Shown one piece after another: positions 1 through 8,418 of a stretch of DNA of 23,936 bases. This DNA is from an uncultured Christensenella sp. GTDB lineage: Bacteria > Bacillota > Clostridia > Christensenellales > Borkfalkiaceae. The stretch lies in assembly GCA_910586365.1 (NCBI GenBank), contig CAJUGP010000034.1:1-23936 (forward strand). The letters run 5' to 3'. The position numbers and the translations under genes are program-made. The notes below the pieces were generated by a model that had not been told where the DNA came from, made no database searches, and saw only the letters and a list, made by a program, of their open reading frames with translations. Each line of letters begins with the position of its first letter. Position 1 is the stretch's first letter.

Positions 1-37
1 CTTTTCTCTGTGGGTTCAATTCCCGCACGGGTCACCA
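1..37 (+). tRNA. tRNA 3' end, partial (isoacceptor not assignable)
   Basis: The sequence shows a T-stem GTGGG (10-14) pairing with CCCGC (22-26), the T-loop TTCAATT (15-21), the 3' acceptor strand ACGGGTC (27-33), discriminator A34 and an encoded CCA (35-37). The anticodon arm lies outside the window. The implied 5' acceptor strand GACCCGT occurs in many bacterial tRNA-Lys genes, but the nine bases before the T-stem do not fit a usual tRNA-Lys variable loop, so no identity is given. Confidence 0.9.
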
Positions 38-139
38 AAATTTCGGGGTTTTTCGCAAGAAAAACCCCGTTTTTTTATCAAAAATAGTCCTTTTTTGATG
101 ATTTTTCGATTTTGCCCCCAAATCTGCCCCCAAATTTTT
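32..139 (-). other. G-rich short repeat, possible integrase C-terminal remnant
   Basis: On the minus strand the motif TTTGGGGGCA occurs twice, 12 bases apart (about 111-134). One reading frame gives LGADLGAKS followed by a basic tail and a stop overlapping the tRNA 3' end. From memory, short G-rich repeats and basic tails of this sort are seen at the 3' ends of tyrosine recombinase genes of elements that integrate in tRNA genes. No integrase body is present here, so it would be a leftover or chance. Confidence 0.2.
44..76 (+). terminator. Rho-independent terminator of the tRNA gene
   Basis: An 11-bp perfect stem (44-54 with 59-69), a GCAA tetraloop and a run of seven T (70-76) lie seven bases after the tRNA CCA. 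This is a textbook intrinsic terminator for the plus-strand tRNA transcript. Confidence 0.9.
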
Positions 140-141
140 AT

Positions 142-178
142 AAAAAAAGGAAGTCCGCTGAGGGAACTTCCTTTTTTT
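142..178. terminator. Bidirectional terminator after the xylan operon
   Basis: GGAAGT (149-154) pairs with ACTTCC (166-171). The stem is flanked by A7 (142-148) and T7 (172-178), so it can act on both strands. On the minus strand it lies a few bases after the stop codon of the GH1 gene and probably ends the six-gene operon. Confidence 0.8.
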
Positions 179-183
179 GATTG

Positions 184-1527
184 TTACAGGTCTGCGCCGT
201 TTGCTGCGATGATATCGCGGTAAGCGCGCGCGCTGTCTTTCGGAATGCGTTGTTTGGTATCATAATCGACGTAAACCAAACCGAATCGTTTGGAAAAGCC
301 TTCCGCCCACTCGAAATTATCCATAAACGACCAATAAAAATATCCTCTGATATCCGCCCCGTCTTCCGCCGCGCGTTTGAGCTGCCGCAGATAACCGCGT
401 ATGTATTCCGTACGGGCGGCGTCGTGCACGCCGCCGTCCGCCGACGGCCATTCGGTTACGGCAACGCCGTTTTCCGTGATATAGATCGGCAAGCCGTACC
501 GTTTATAAAACGCTTTCGGTCCGTAATACAGACTTTCGGGCGTAACCGGCCAACGCATGTCGGTAAGCGGCATGTTCATGCCGGGCGTAACGCGCACCGC
601 GCCGCCCTTTCCGTCCGACTTGACGTAAGAGCCGTGATAAATGTTAAGCCCGATGAAATCGATATCGCATTTGATCGTTTCCATATCGGCTTGGTCGTAA
701 ATAAATTCGGCGCCGAACGCTTCCGCCATGCCCTCGGGGTAACGCCCGAACACGACGGGATCGGTAAATAAGCTGTTCGTAAAAAAGTTATCCGTGCGCG
801 GAATGAAATTCTCGGCTTCGGCAAGCGCGGCGTCCGCCTGCGTATAGGGCATCAGAACGTCGTTTGCGATTGCGATGCCGATTTGCAGCGGCTGTTTGGC
901 ATGCGCGCGCAGCGCGCGCACGGCAAGCCCGTTCGCCTTCAAAGCGTTGTGCCAGGCAAGCAGCGCTTCCTCCGGAGAAAGCTTCAAGAAGGGCGCATGC
1001 TCCCCTTTATACAGCCCCAGACCGATAAAACACTGCGGTTCGTTCACCGTGATAAAATACTTCACGCGGTCGGAAAACAGTTCGGCGACCTTTGCCGCAT
1101 ACTCCTCGAACCAAACGGGCGAATCGGGATTGAGCCAACCCCCTCTCAGATAGAGTTGATAGGGATAATCCCAATGAAAGAGCGTGACGTACGGTTCGAT
1201 CCCCGCGCGCAGCAATTCGTCGATCAGTTCGTTATAGAAGCGAACGCCTTCGGGATTCAGCTCCCCTCTTCCGTCGGGGAACAAACGCGTCCAAGAGAGG
1301 GAAAAGCGATAAGCCTTCAATCCCGTTTCCTTCATGATCGCCACGTCTTCGCGGAAACGGTGATAATGATCGCAACCGCTTTCCGCGGTGTGAAAATGGT
1401 AGATATCGCGCCCCCGTTTGCAAGCGACGTCCCAAATATGTTCGCCTTTTCCGCCTTCATATGCGGCGCCTTCGACTTGATAGGAAGCCGTGGCGGCACC
1501 CCACACAAACTTTTCAGAAAAACCCAT
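184..1527 (-). CDS. GH1 beta-glycosidase (cytoplasmic)
   Basis: This 447-residue protein is a glycoside hydrolase family 1 enzyme, the usual length for the family. GH1 enzymes cleave beta-linked di- and oligosaccharides with retention. The acid/base glutamate lies in VNEPQ (E163) and the nucleophile in ITENG (E352). The N-terminal WGAATASYQ and C-terminal YFYWSFMDNFEW motifs are also standard. There is no signal peptide, so it acts inside the cell on imported sugars. It is the last gene of the operon, 12 bp after the 801-residue lipoprotein gene, with a good ribosome site (AAAGGAGC, eight bases before the ATG). GH1 covers glucosidases, 6-phospho-glucosidases and some xylosidases. Import here is by an ABC system, not a PTS, so an unphosphorylated substrate is inferred. 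Exact substrate is unknown. Confidence 0.93.
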   Translation of the reverse strand: MGFSEKFVWGAATASYQVEGAAYEGGKGEHIWDVACKRGRDIYHFHTAESGCDHYHRFREDVAIMKETGLKAYRFSLSWTRLFPDGRGELNPEGVRFYNELIDELLRAGIEPYVTLFHWDYPYQLYLRGGWLNPDSPVWFEEYAAKVAELFSDRVKYFITVNEPQCFIGLGLYKGEHAPFLKLSPEEALLAWHNALKANGLAVRALRAHAKQPLQIGIAIANDVLMPYTQADAALAEAENFIPRTDNFFTNSLFTDPVVFGRYPEGMAEAFGAEFIYDQADMETIKCDIDFIGLNIYHGSYVKSDGKGGAVRVTPGMNMPLTDMRWPVTPESLYYGPKAFYKRYGLPIYITENGVAVTEWPSADGGVHDAARTEYIRGYLRQLKRAAEDGADIRGYFYWSFMDNFEWAEGFSKRFGLVYVDYDTKQRIPKDSARAYRDIIAANGADL

Positions 1528-1539
1528 TTTTTTGCTCCT

Positions 1540-3945
1540 TTAAGAAATCGTAACGGAATTGATCGTGACCGTTCCGTTATAAGGGGCTTGCGGCGCATTC
1601 GCGCTATCCGAAGCCCAGCAGTCGATCATCAACATCAGTCTTTGCACCTGCGCCGCCTGTGCCGCCGTAAACTCTGCGTTAAAATCCCAAGTCGCTCCCG
1701 ACGGAATTTCCAGCCAAACGACGCTCGCATCGCTGTCCAAGCCGATCTGATTCCAATCCGCGCCGTGCGCGCTTAACTTGAACTTCACGAGATGATCGGT
1801 GGAATTCGTGACCGAAACCTTCACTTTGGTGTAACCCGTTTCCAACGCGAAATCCGTGCTCACGCTTTCCCATGCATCGACGGGAAGATCGGTGATCGTA
1901 ACCGTTCCATCCGTTACCGAAAGATGTTCCTTATCGGTCGTCCAATTTACGGCTACGTTTTTTTCGCCCGTGCCGCCCGCTTCAAAGCGCACGGCGGAGA
2001 TCGTAACGCTGCCCGCGCCCTGCCCTTCGACGTCGACGAACGCCAACAGCGCCGCGATCGCTTCGCCCGCGTTGACCGAAACCGACAGCGTGAGCGTTTC
2101 GCCTGCGGGAACGGCGGTCAACGCGCCTTCGCGCAACGTTTCCCAAGCGCCGCTTTCGCCCGTCTTCATCAAGTCGAAACGAATCTGCGCCGCCCATTCG
2201 TTGTTGTTCGTGAAATCGATTCGGATCAATCCGCTTTCGGCTGCCGTATACGAAAAGTCGGTTTTCAAACAAGGCACGCTCCAACTCATCGCGCCGTCAT
2301 AGGCGACCGTCGTGTTTCCGTCCTCTACCGTGAACGTGTACGGGTGCTCTTCCGCGTTCGCCTGCCAATTTGCAGCGGGGAGTTCGATTTTTTCGCCGTC
2401 GCTGAACGCAACCGAAACGATATCCACGTCTCCGCTGAACAGCGTATCGGCAGGCACGGCGTCGTCGGTGCAGCAGCCGTCGAGAAAGAGCGTAATCGCC
2501 GTATAATCCTGCGCCGTTTCCATGACAATCGTCTGCGTTTCGCCTGCCGCGATCGTGCCGTATTTCTCGGTTTCCGCGATTGATTTGTTCGCGTCGAGGC
2601 TGCTCTTATACCAAACCGTTTCCGAACCGTTGTTGCGGAGCGTGACGCTCACTTTGCCCTTTTTATCCGCGGCGGGAACGTCGGCAAACAGATTTGCCCA
2701 GAGCGCTTTGGGAACGTCCGCATAAGTTACGTTTGCCAAAACCCCTTCTTTTTGACTGATATTATAGTATTTCGCACCCGCGGGAACGACCTGCCAGCGA
2801 AGCGTCTGCGCGGGCGGTTGTTCCTGTTCGAGATCTTCGTCCCACGAAAATTCCACGCTTTTTACGGTCATCTGACCTCTGCCGTCGTACTTGCTTGCCG
2901 CGGTCGGAACGGATTCGACCTGTAAGCCGAGCAGAAGCTGTTTGTTGTGCTGCCCTTCCATAGCGGCGAGCGCCGCGCCGACGGGAATTTCCATGACGAT
3001 TTCGCCGTTTTCGTTGGGCGTATAAATTCCGCCCTTTTCATAATCGACGAGCCATTGCTCGTAATAGTTCCACCAACCGCCTTCGTTCCAACTTGCCTCG
3101 TCGCCGCGCAAAATGAGTTGGAAATGATCCACGCTGTCCGCCGCGTTTTCCACTGCGTCGGAAGTGAACGTAAACGTCAGCTTGTTTACAGGTTCGCTCG
3201 GCAAGACGACGGTGCGGAACGCCCCCGCCCATTCGGCGGGACGGTTCCAAGAAAGCTTTACTTCCCCGTTTTCCACGCGGCGCAGGTTATAACCCGTCCA
3301 TGCCTCGGCGGACCAGCCCGCCGTCGCGTCGGTGCCTTGCTCGTTCACGAGCTTGCTTCCTTCGGGCTGCGCCTTGGAGAACCACGCGTCTTTGACGTAA
3401 ATGTCGCCGTACGTTCCCGTCATGCCCGGATCGGGAAACAGGCAAACGTCGTTCACAACGTCGAGGATCTGCCTGTAAAGAACGGGTACGTAAAAGGAAT
3501 AGGTTACGAACTCTTCGCTTAAATCGAAGTAGACGTCGCTTCCGAGCACGTTCATGTTATCGCCGTCTTCGCGTATGGGATTTACGATCTTGACGAACGC
3601 GCTGACAACGTCTTGCGCGCCGCCCGCCTTCATGGTCATATTCAGCCACGAAAAATCGGAATACTCCCCTTCGATGTTTACGCCGAAATTGCGCCATGCC
3701 TCGTTGTTATAATAATGCAGCTTCACTGCCTCGGACTCTTCCGTTACAAGGAAAATTTCGTCGGGCTTGGAAGGAAACCACCCTTTGAGGTGAACGTCCT
3801 GCCCGTCGCCGTAATAATAATTTACGCCGTCTTTGTACTCGCTCGGCTTATTCCGCTCGCTGCCGCAGGCGCAAAGCACGCCCGCGCACAGCGTGACCGC
3901 CGCCGCAACCGCCAACGATACCGTCCATTTCTGTTTTTTATTCAT
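1540..3945 (-). CDS. Multi-module surface lipoprotein, probable glycan-binding protein
   Basis: An 801-residue lipoprotein with a signal peptide and lipobox LCAC (lipid Cys27). I recognise no catalytic domain. The body appears to be about five tandem beta-sandwich-like modules of roughly 130-170 residues. Four end in a similar strand: VKSVEFSWD (361-369), IVSVAFSDG (509-517), ISAVRFEAG (649-657) and INSVTIS (795-801); the first may end near DIYVKDAWFS (181-190). Aromatic-rich patches such as GGWWNYYEQW (289-298) suit sugar binding. It sits 15 bp after the GH10 xylanase gene and 12 bp before GH1, in one operon, with a GGGGGA ribosome site. Inference: it is anchored outside the membrane and holds xylan or oligosaccharides for the xylanase and importer. 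A degraded enzymatic domain cannot be excluded by eye. Confidence 0.7.
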   Translation of the reverse strand: MNKKQKWTVSLAVAAAVTLCAGVLCACGSERNKPSEYKDGVNYYYGDGQDVHLKGWFPSKPDEIFLVTEESEAVKLHYYNNEAWRNFGVNIEGEYSDFSWLNMTMKAGGAQDVVSAFVKIVNPIREDGDNMNVLGSDVYFDLSEEFVTYSFYVPVLYRQILDVVNDVCLFPDPGMTGTYGDIYVKDAWFSKAQPEGSKLVNEQGTDATAGWSAEAWTGYNLRRVENGEVKLSWNRPAEWAGAFRTVVLPSEPVNKLTFTFTSDAVENAADSVDHFQLILRGDEASWNEGGWWNYYEQWLVDYEKGGIYTPNENGEIVMEIPVGAALAAMEGQHNKQLLLGLQVESVPTAASKYDGRGQMTVKSVEFSWDEDLEQEQPPAQTLRWQVVPAGAKYYNISQKEGVLANVTYADVPKALWANLFADVPAADKKGKVSVTLRNNGSETVWYKSSLDANKSIAETEKYGTIAAGETQTIVMETAQDYTAITLFLDGCCTDDAVPADTLFSGDVDIVSVAFSDGEKIELPAANWQANAEEHPYTFTVEDGNTTVAYDGAMSWSVPCLKTDFSYTAAESGLIRIDFTNNNEWAAQIRFDLMKTGESGAWETLREGALTAVPAGETLTLSVSVNAGEAIAALLAFVDVEGQGAGSVTISAVRFEAGGTGEKNVAVNWTTDKEHLSVTDGTVTITDLPVDAWESVSTDFALETGYTKVKVSVTNSTDHLVKFKLSAHGADWNQIGLDSDASVVWLEIPSGATWDFNAEFTAAQAAQVQRLMLMIDCWASDSANAPQAPYNGTVTINSVTIS

Positions 3946-3960
3946 GTTTCATTTCCCCCG

Positions 3961-5103
3961 TTAAAAATCGATGACCGCATAATACGCGGGTTTTTTGGCG
4001 TGATACTCGTCGAAGAGATACGGCCAGTCCTGTCTGCCCGCCACGGGGATTTTGTGCAGATACGAATCGTCGTCCGCCACGCCCCATTGCGTTACGCAGG
4101 TGATTTTGTCTTTATGCTTGCGGAAAATTTCAAACGCTTTTCCGAAACAGCTTGCTTGCAGCTGCGCCATATCCTCGGTAAACTCGTGATAATACAGCGC
4201 AATGTCGCCGTTATAATCGTACATCGAAAAATCGATCTCAGTGATCTGCACTTCCAGCCCGCGCGCGGAAATCTGCACGATCAGATTTTCCAGCATTTCC
4301 CAATCGAACGAGGTAATGTCGTAATGCGCCTGAATGCCCACGCCGTCGATCTCGCAACCCTTTTCCAAAAGCCGATCGAGCACGGTGAGAAGCTTTTGCG
4401 CCTTGAACTGATTGTTTGCAAAATAATCGTTATAAAAGAGCTTTGCGTCGGGATTGGCTTTGCGCGCGGCGTCGAACGTGGCGATAAACAGATCTTCGAT
4501 CTTATCGTTCACCGCGTTGCGCTCGTCGGGCGAAAGCGCGCCCGAAAGCCCCGCCACGGTGTGCCACTGCGAATCCAAACGGTAAAGGTCGGTATCGTCC
4601 TCGGTGTAATTATCGGTGATGACTTCGTTCCAAACGTCCCACGCGTAAATATCGTCGCCGAAATGCGTGACGACCTCGGTTGCGTGCGTCACGAGTCTTT
4701 CTTTTACTTTTTCGTACGAAGCAACCGCAGGCTTTCCGTCCTCGCCTTCCACCGAGAACACCCAGCCGGGCAGCGCCAACGGATTGTGCCACGCCAGGCA
4801 ATGTCCGCGCACGCTCATGCCGTGTTCCTTGGCAAAGCTCACCATATTGTCCGCCGAAGTATAATTATACTTACCTTCGTTTGGTTGAAGCGCGACCCAC
4901 TTCATTTCGTTTTCGCACGTCATGGAGTTGAACTCCCCGGCGATATCGTCGAAAATATCCTGCGTGCCGTAATTCATGGTACACCCGATCTTAAAATAAT
5001 CTTTATAGTGCTGCCACAGTTTTTTATCCTCTCCGCAGCCGCTAAACGAAAGCGCCGCACCCGCAAGAAGAACAGATGCCAAACAGATTGCAATTTTTTT
5101 CAT
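3961..5103 (-). CDS. GH10 endo-1,4-beta-xylanase, lipid-anchored
   Basis: A 380-residue glycoside hydrolase family 10 enzyme, which cuts the beta-1,4-xylan backbone. The acid/base glutamate is in WDVWNE (E160) and the nucleophile in QITEIDFS (E289). The family motifs HCLAWHN (101-107) and the NE-type active site are intact. A signal peptide ends in the lipobox FSGC (Cys23), so the mature enzyme is anchored on the outer face of the membrane. It follows the second permease gene by 18 bp and has a strong AGGAGGAAATC ribosome site before the ATG. Placement inside the importer operon suggests that surface cleavage is coupled to uptake of xylo-oligosaccharides. No carbohydrate-binding module is fused to it; the next gene may supply that role. 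Confidence 0.95.
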   Translation of the reverse strand: MKKIAICLASVLLAGAALSFSGCGEDKKLWQHYKDYFKIGCTMNYGTQDIFDDIAGEFNSMTCENEMKWVALQPNEGKYNYTSADNMVSFAKEHGMSVRGHCLAWHNPLALPGWVFSVEGEDGKPAVASYEKVKERLVTHATEVVTHFGDDIYAWDVWNEVITDNYTEDDTDLYRLDSQWHTVAGLSGALSPDERNAVNDKIEDLFIATFDAARKANPDAKLFYNDYFANNQFKAQKLLTVLDRLLEKGCEIDGVGIQAHYDITSFDWEMLENLIVQISARGLEVQITEIDFSMYDYNGDIALYYHEFTEDMAQLQASCFGKAFEIFRKHKDKITCVTQWGVADDDSYLHKIPVAGRQDWPYLFDEYHAKKPAYYAVIDF

Positions 5104-5121
5104 GATTTCCTCCTGATTTTT

Positions 5122-6009
5122 TTATTCTTTTCCGCCGCCGATCGCAACGCCTTGAATGATGAATTTGGAGAAGGCGGCATAGATCACGAGCAGCGGAACA
5201 ATGGTTATAAACACCGCGAGCGACATTGCGCCCAAATCGGTATTGTAGCGATCGGTTTTCAACAGCTGAACGATCATGGGGAACGTGAACTTTTCGGTCG
5301 TGGAAAGCAGCATCAACGGTCCCATGTAGTTATTCCACGAGCTGACTATGCCGAAGATCGCGTTTGTCGCAAGCGCGGGAATGAGCGTGGGCAGCACGAC
5401 GAGGTTGAACGTGCGGAATTCGGACGCGCCGTCGATGCGCGCCGCTTCCACCATTTCTTTGGAAAAGTTCGCGTCGAAGTACTGCTTGAAAAAGAACACT
5501 CCGCCCGGCGCGGCGATCGCGGGAATGATGAGCGGCACGTATGTATCGTAAATATTCATATCGACGACAAGCTTATAAAAACCGATCATCGAGAGCTGCC
5601 CCGGAATCATCATCAGCATGAGAATAAAGGAATAAACCGCTTTCTGCCCCTTATATCGGTACGCCACGAACGAATACGCCGAGAGCGCCGAAAAATACAA
5701 ACACAGCGCCGTGGAGCTGAAACTGATGAGCACACTGTTGAAAAACGCACGCAAGACGGGGAAATCCTTTTCCAACAGTGTTCCGAAGTTGATAAAGAAA
5801 TATTTGCTCGGCAGCAGACTCATGCCCTGATTGATCTGCGTCGTGGAGCGCGTGGCGTCGATAAACAGCAGCCACAGCGGCAGCAGGCAGAGCACCGCCA
5901 TCAGAATGCAGAGCACATAGATAAGCGCTTGCACCGCGTTGCGTTTTATACGCTGTCCGCGCGGCACGGCGCGCCGCGCTTCCCGTTTAATCAGCGTTTC
6001 CGCTTTCAT
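5122..6009 (-). CDS. ABC sugar transporter permease, MalG-like (CUT1)
   Basis: Inner-membrane subunit of a carbohydrate importer. From the chosen ATG at 6009 the protein has 295 residues with about six hydrophobic segments and the EAA loop EAARIDGASEF (near 188-198), which docks the ATPase. The reading frame stays open to 6042, but that adds 11 residues overlapping the upstream permease and lacks a ribosome site; the Met at 6009 gives the usual family N-terminus. The ATG lies just after a G9 tract that also forms the only purine-rich region upstream. It is the third gene of the operon and pairs with the upstream MalF-like permease. Sugar specificity is inferred from the linked xylanase. Confidence 0.93.
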   Translation of the reverse strand: MKAETLIKREARRAVPRGQRIKRNAVQALIYVLCILMAVLCLLPLWLLFIDATRSTTQINQGMSLLPSKYFFINFGTLLEKDFPVLRAFFNSVLISFSSTALCLYFSALSAYSFVAYRYKGQKAVYSFILMLMMIPGQLSMIGFYKLVVDMNIYDTYVPLIIPAIAAPGGVFFFKQYFDANFSKEMVEAARIDGASEFRTFNLVVLPTLIPALATNAIFGIVSSWNNYMGPLMLLSTTEKFTFPMIVQLLKTDRYNTDLGAMSLAVFITIVPLLVIYAAFSKFIIQGVAIGGGKE

Positions 6010-7039
6010 GATGCACCCCCCCCCAGATTTTCCGTTCCGCACGGCGCTGCCGCTTCGATTCGTCGGTATGCGTAACGCGGAAGAGCACGAAGCTGATCGT
6101 CATGCAGATCACGAACAGATAGACGCTTGCGGCGGAGGCGATCCCGTATTGCATTTCGCCGCCCGTATCGAACGCCATTTTGTAGATATAAACGGCGATC
6201 GTTTCGGTGGCGTTCCGCCCGCCCGAAAGCACGGGTCCGCCCGACAAAAACAAATAAGGAATGTCGAACACCTGCAAACCGCCTAAAACCGACGTCACCA
6301 AGCTGTAAACGACAATCGGCTTGATTAGCGGCAGGGTAATGTGCAAAAAGATGTCTTTTTGCGACGCGCCGTCGAGCTGCGCCGCCTCGTATACGGAAGG
6401 GTTGATGCCCAGAATCCCCGCCGAAAGCGTTACCATCGTGCAGCCGAACCACATCCAAAACTGAATAAACGCGATGATAATGCGCGAAGGCCATGCCAAA
6501 AGATACAAATTCGTGCCGTAGGAGATGATCCCCATTTTGTTGAGAAGCTGCCAAAGACCGCCGCTCGGTTTCAGGAAAAGCGTGTAGAACATGACGGCGA
6601 CCGAGGTCGCGGTGATAATGTTTGGCAGATAATAAATCGCCTTGAACACGCCCTTGCACTTCATCTTGTACGTTTTCGTCGTAAACATCGCCGCAAAAAT
6701 CAAGGCGAATGCCATTTGCGGAAGGAAGTTCATGCTGAAAATAATCACCGTGTTCAAAAACGACTGCCAAAAACGCGCCTGCGTGACAAGCCAGGCAAAG
6801 TTTCCAAAACCGATAAAATCGAACCGATGGCTATACCCCGCATAATCGGTCAAACTCAGAATGACCGAATAAAACATCGGGAACAGCGAAAAGATACCGT
6901 ATACGATGAAGAACGGCAGGATAAACAGCACGCCGTAAGCGTTGACGGGAATCCTGAATTTCTTTTTCCGTTTTTCCTTTTGTTCGGGGAGATGCGCGCC
7001 CGTGTTCAGCGTCTCCCGTTCCATAGAAAGCTGCTCCAT
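5987..7039 (-). CDS. ABC sugar transporter permease, MalF/UgpA-like (CUT1)
   Basis: A 350-residue membrane protein with a basic N-terminal stretch (KEKRKKKFR, 21-29), about six membrane segments and the EAA loop EAAQLDGASQKD (218-229). It forms the channel with the MalG-like partner. The start has a good ribosome site (CGGAGG, six bases before ATG) and lies 18 bp after the solute-binding protein gene. The last 13 codons run through a nine-G tract (6016-6024 on plus as C9) and out of the usual family end, overlapping the next gene by 23 bases. With ten Gs the protein would end in WGGGAS at a TGA overlapping the next ATG (ATGA). The C-terminus as given is therefore doubtful. Confidence 0.93.
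   Translation of the reverse strand: MEQLSMERETLNTGAHLPEQKEKRKKKFRIPVNAYGVLFILPFFIVYGIFSLFPMFYSVILSLTDYAGYSHRFDFIGFGNFAWLVTQARFWQSFLNTVIIFSMNFLPQMAFALIFAAMFTTKTYKMKCKGVFKAIYYLPNIITATSVAVMFYTLFLKPSGGLWQLLNKMGIISYGTNLYLLAWPSRIIIAFIQFWMWFGCTMVTLSAGILGINPSVYEAAQLDGASQKDIFLHITLPLIKPIVVYSLVTSVLGGLQVFDIPYLFLSGGPVLSGGRNATETIAVYIYKMAFDTGGEMQYGIASAASVYLFVICMTISFVLFRVTHTDESKRQRRAERKIWGGVHHESGNAD
6016..6024 (-). repeat. G9 homopolymer at the permease gene junction
   Basis: Nine consecutive G on the minus strand span the end of the MalF-like gene and the leader of the MalG-like gene. Tract length sets the relation of the two frames: 9 gives a 23-base overlap, 10 gives an ATGA overlap, 8 puts both genes in one frame. 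Either slippage in the cell or a sequencing/assembly error is possible. Confidence 0.9.
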
Positions 7040-7057
7040 CTTACGCCTCCGAACGTT

Positions 7058-8350
7058 TTACTTCACCGTAATGGAAGTATAAATGCCCTTAATGGAATTT
7101 TTGAATTCGGCAATGCAATCGCTCTTTAACGGCTTGATGCCTTCCGCATAGTTGGTCGCCCATGCCTTGAACTGCCCGTTTATCGTGGAATCGTACTGCG
7201 TGATGATTTCGCCGTTGATATTCGACGCCGCCGACATGTAAATGTTATAGGGATTTTGCCCGCCGAGGAATTCGTTTTGATATTCCGCATCGTCGGCGAT
7301 CGCCTGCATGCACGATTTACTGTTCATGAAGTCGCCGTTTTGCTTTGCCCAATTCGTCAGATACGTTGCATCGGTCGAGAAGAATTTTACAAAATCCTTT
7401 GCCTCGTCCTTCCACTTCGTCCCCTTGATCACGGCGTGGAACGTGCCGCCCTCGAAAAAGTTGCTCGGTCCTTCGCAAATCGCCCAATCGCCGAAAGACG
7501 TGCTTCCCGAGGTCGCGCTCGTGCAGTTCCGCTCAAGGTTGGAGCGAATGCCCCAGGTCGCTTGGAAGTAACCGAACACGTCCGTTCCGGAAATATCGGT
7601 ATACCATGCCGCGGTGTTTTCCGCCGTTTCGTTGCTTAAATTCTCGGTTTTCAGCAGCTTTGCGGTTTCCATCAGGCTGTTTGCTTCGCCCGTGAGCGAT
7701 TCGTCGATCACAAGATTGTTCTGCCCGTCGACCCAGCCCGACGATCTGCCGCCGAAAAAGACTTTGGCTATGTCCATGTACGAAGAAAGCACCTTGTAAT
7801 TCTTTTCCTTCAACGCGCGCGCGGAAGCAAGGAAATTTTCCCAGCTGTTGAAATGCTGCTGGATCTCCGCGGGATCGTCGGTGCCGAACGTCGCTTTTGC
7901 AATGCTTCTTCTGTAAGCAAACACGCCCGGCGTAACGTTGGTCGCCAACGCGTACAAATGCCCGTTCTTGCTCGCCGCTTCCACCGTGTAGTCGTACATA
8001 TCGGAAGTAAGCGGTTTCATGTCGTCAAGCTCTTCCAAGATTTTTCCGTCGATATAGCGCTTGAACGTAGTCCCTTCCAACGCCACGACGTCGGGCAGAT
8101 TTTTGCCCGTGCGCAAGCCGCTGTCTAATTTTTGGAGCATGTTGTCGAGCGTCATGACCTCGATATCGATTTCATAACCGAGTTCTTTGGCGTTCACGTA
8201 GTAGTCCAACACCTGCTGTTCCATATCCGCGTCGAAACACCAATACACCATTTTGTTTCCCCGTCCGCCTCCGCACGCCGACAATGCGCCTACCGACGCG
8301 CCGAGCAACACCGCGGAAAGCGCGGCGGCAACTACCTTTTTCCCTTTCAT
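7058..8350 (-). CDS. ABC sugar-binding lipoprotein (CUT1, family 1)
   Basis: A 430-residue extracellular solute-binding protein. The signal peptide ends in the lipobox LSAC (Cys26), so it is tethered outside the membrane, where it delivers oligosaccharides to the two permeases encoded next. The segment KNLPDVVALEG (83-93) and the pattern around it are typical of family 1 binding proteins. It is the first gene of the operon, with a strong AGAGGTG ribosome site. The predicted transcript starts near 8437, giving a leader of about 87 nt that contains both LacI-type operators. No ATP-binding subunit is encoded in the window. In Firmicutes, CUT1 systems often share one MsmX/UgpC-type ATPase, which is the likely arrangement. 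The ligand, probably xylo- or arabinoxylo-oligosaccharides, is inferred from neighbours. Confidence 0.94.
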   Translation of the reverse strand: MKGKKVVAAALSAVLLGASVGALSACGGGRGNKMVYWCFDADMEQQVLDYYVNAKELGYEIDIEVMTLDNMLQKLDSGLRTGKNLPDVVALEGTTFKRYIDGKILEELDDMKPLTSDMYDYTVEAASKNGHLYALATNVTPGVFAYRRSIAKATFGTDDPAEIQQHFNSWENFLASARALKEKNYKVLSSYMDIAKVFFGGRSSGWVDGQNNLVIDESLTGEANSLMETAKLLKTENLSNETAENTAAWYTDISGTDVFGYFQATWGIRSNLERNCTSATSGSTSFGDWAICEGPSNFFEGGTFHAVIKGTKWKDEAKDFVKFFSTDATYLTNWAKQNGDFMNSKSCMQAIADDAEYQNEFLGGQNPYNIYMSAASNINGEIITQYDSTINGQFKAWATNYAEGIKPLKSDCIAEFKNSIKGIYTSITVK

Positions 8351-8370
8351 AACCCACCTCTTTTTTCAAT

Positions 8371-8388
8371 TAGTTAATCGATTACCTA
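8371..8388. promoter_or_regulatory. LacI-type operator O1 (importer operon)
   Basis: The 18-base palindrome TAGTTAATCGATTACCTA has one mismatched pair around a central CG. It shares the TAATCGATTA core with O2 and O3. Its centre is 47 bp from that of O2, and it lies inside the leader of the importer operon. Confidence 0.82.
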
Positions 8389-8418
8389 AACCGATAAAAA
8401 ATAAAATCGACAAATTTG

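Noticed and set aside
883..1776. Plus-strand open frame of 297 codons across GH1 and its neighbour
   Set aside because: Opposite to a well-supported GH1 gene and spans an operon junction; no recognisable domain.
3613..6075. Plus-strand open frame of 820 codons
   Set aside because: It is antisense to the GH10 and permease genes, which have clear family motifs. The His/Arg-rich, low-information translation is typical of a shadow frame.
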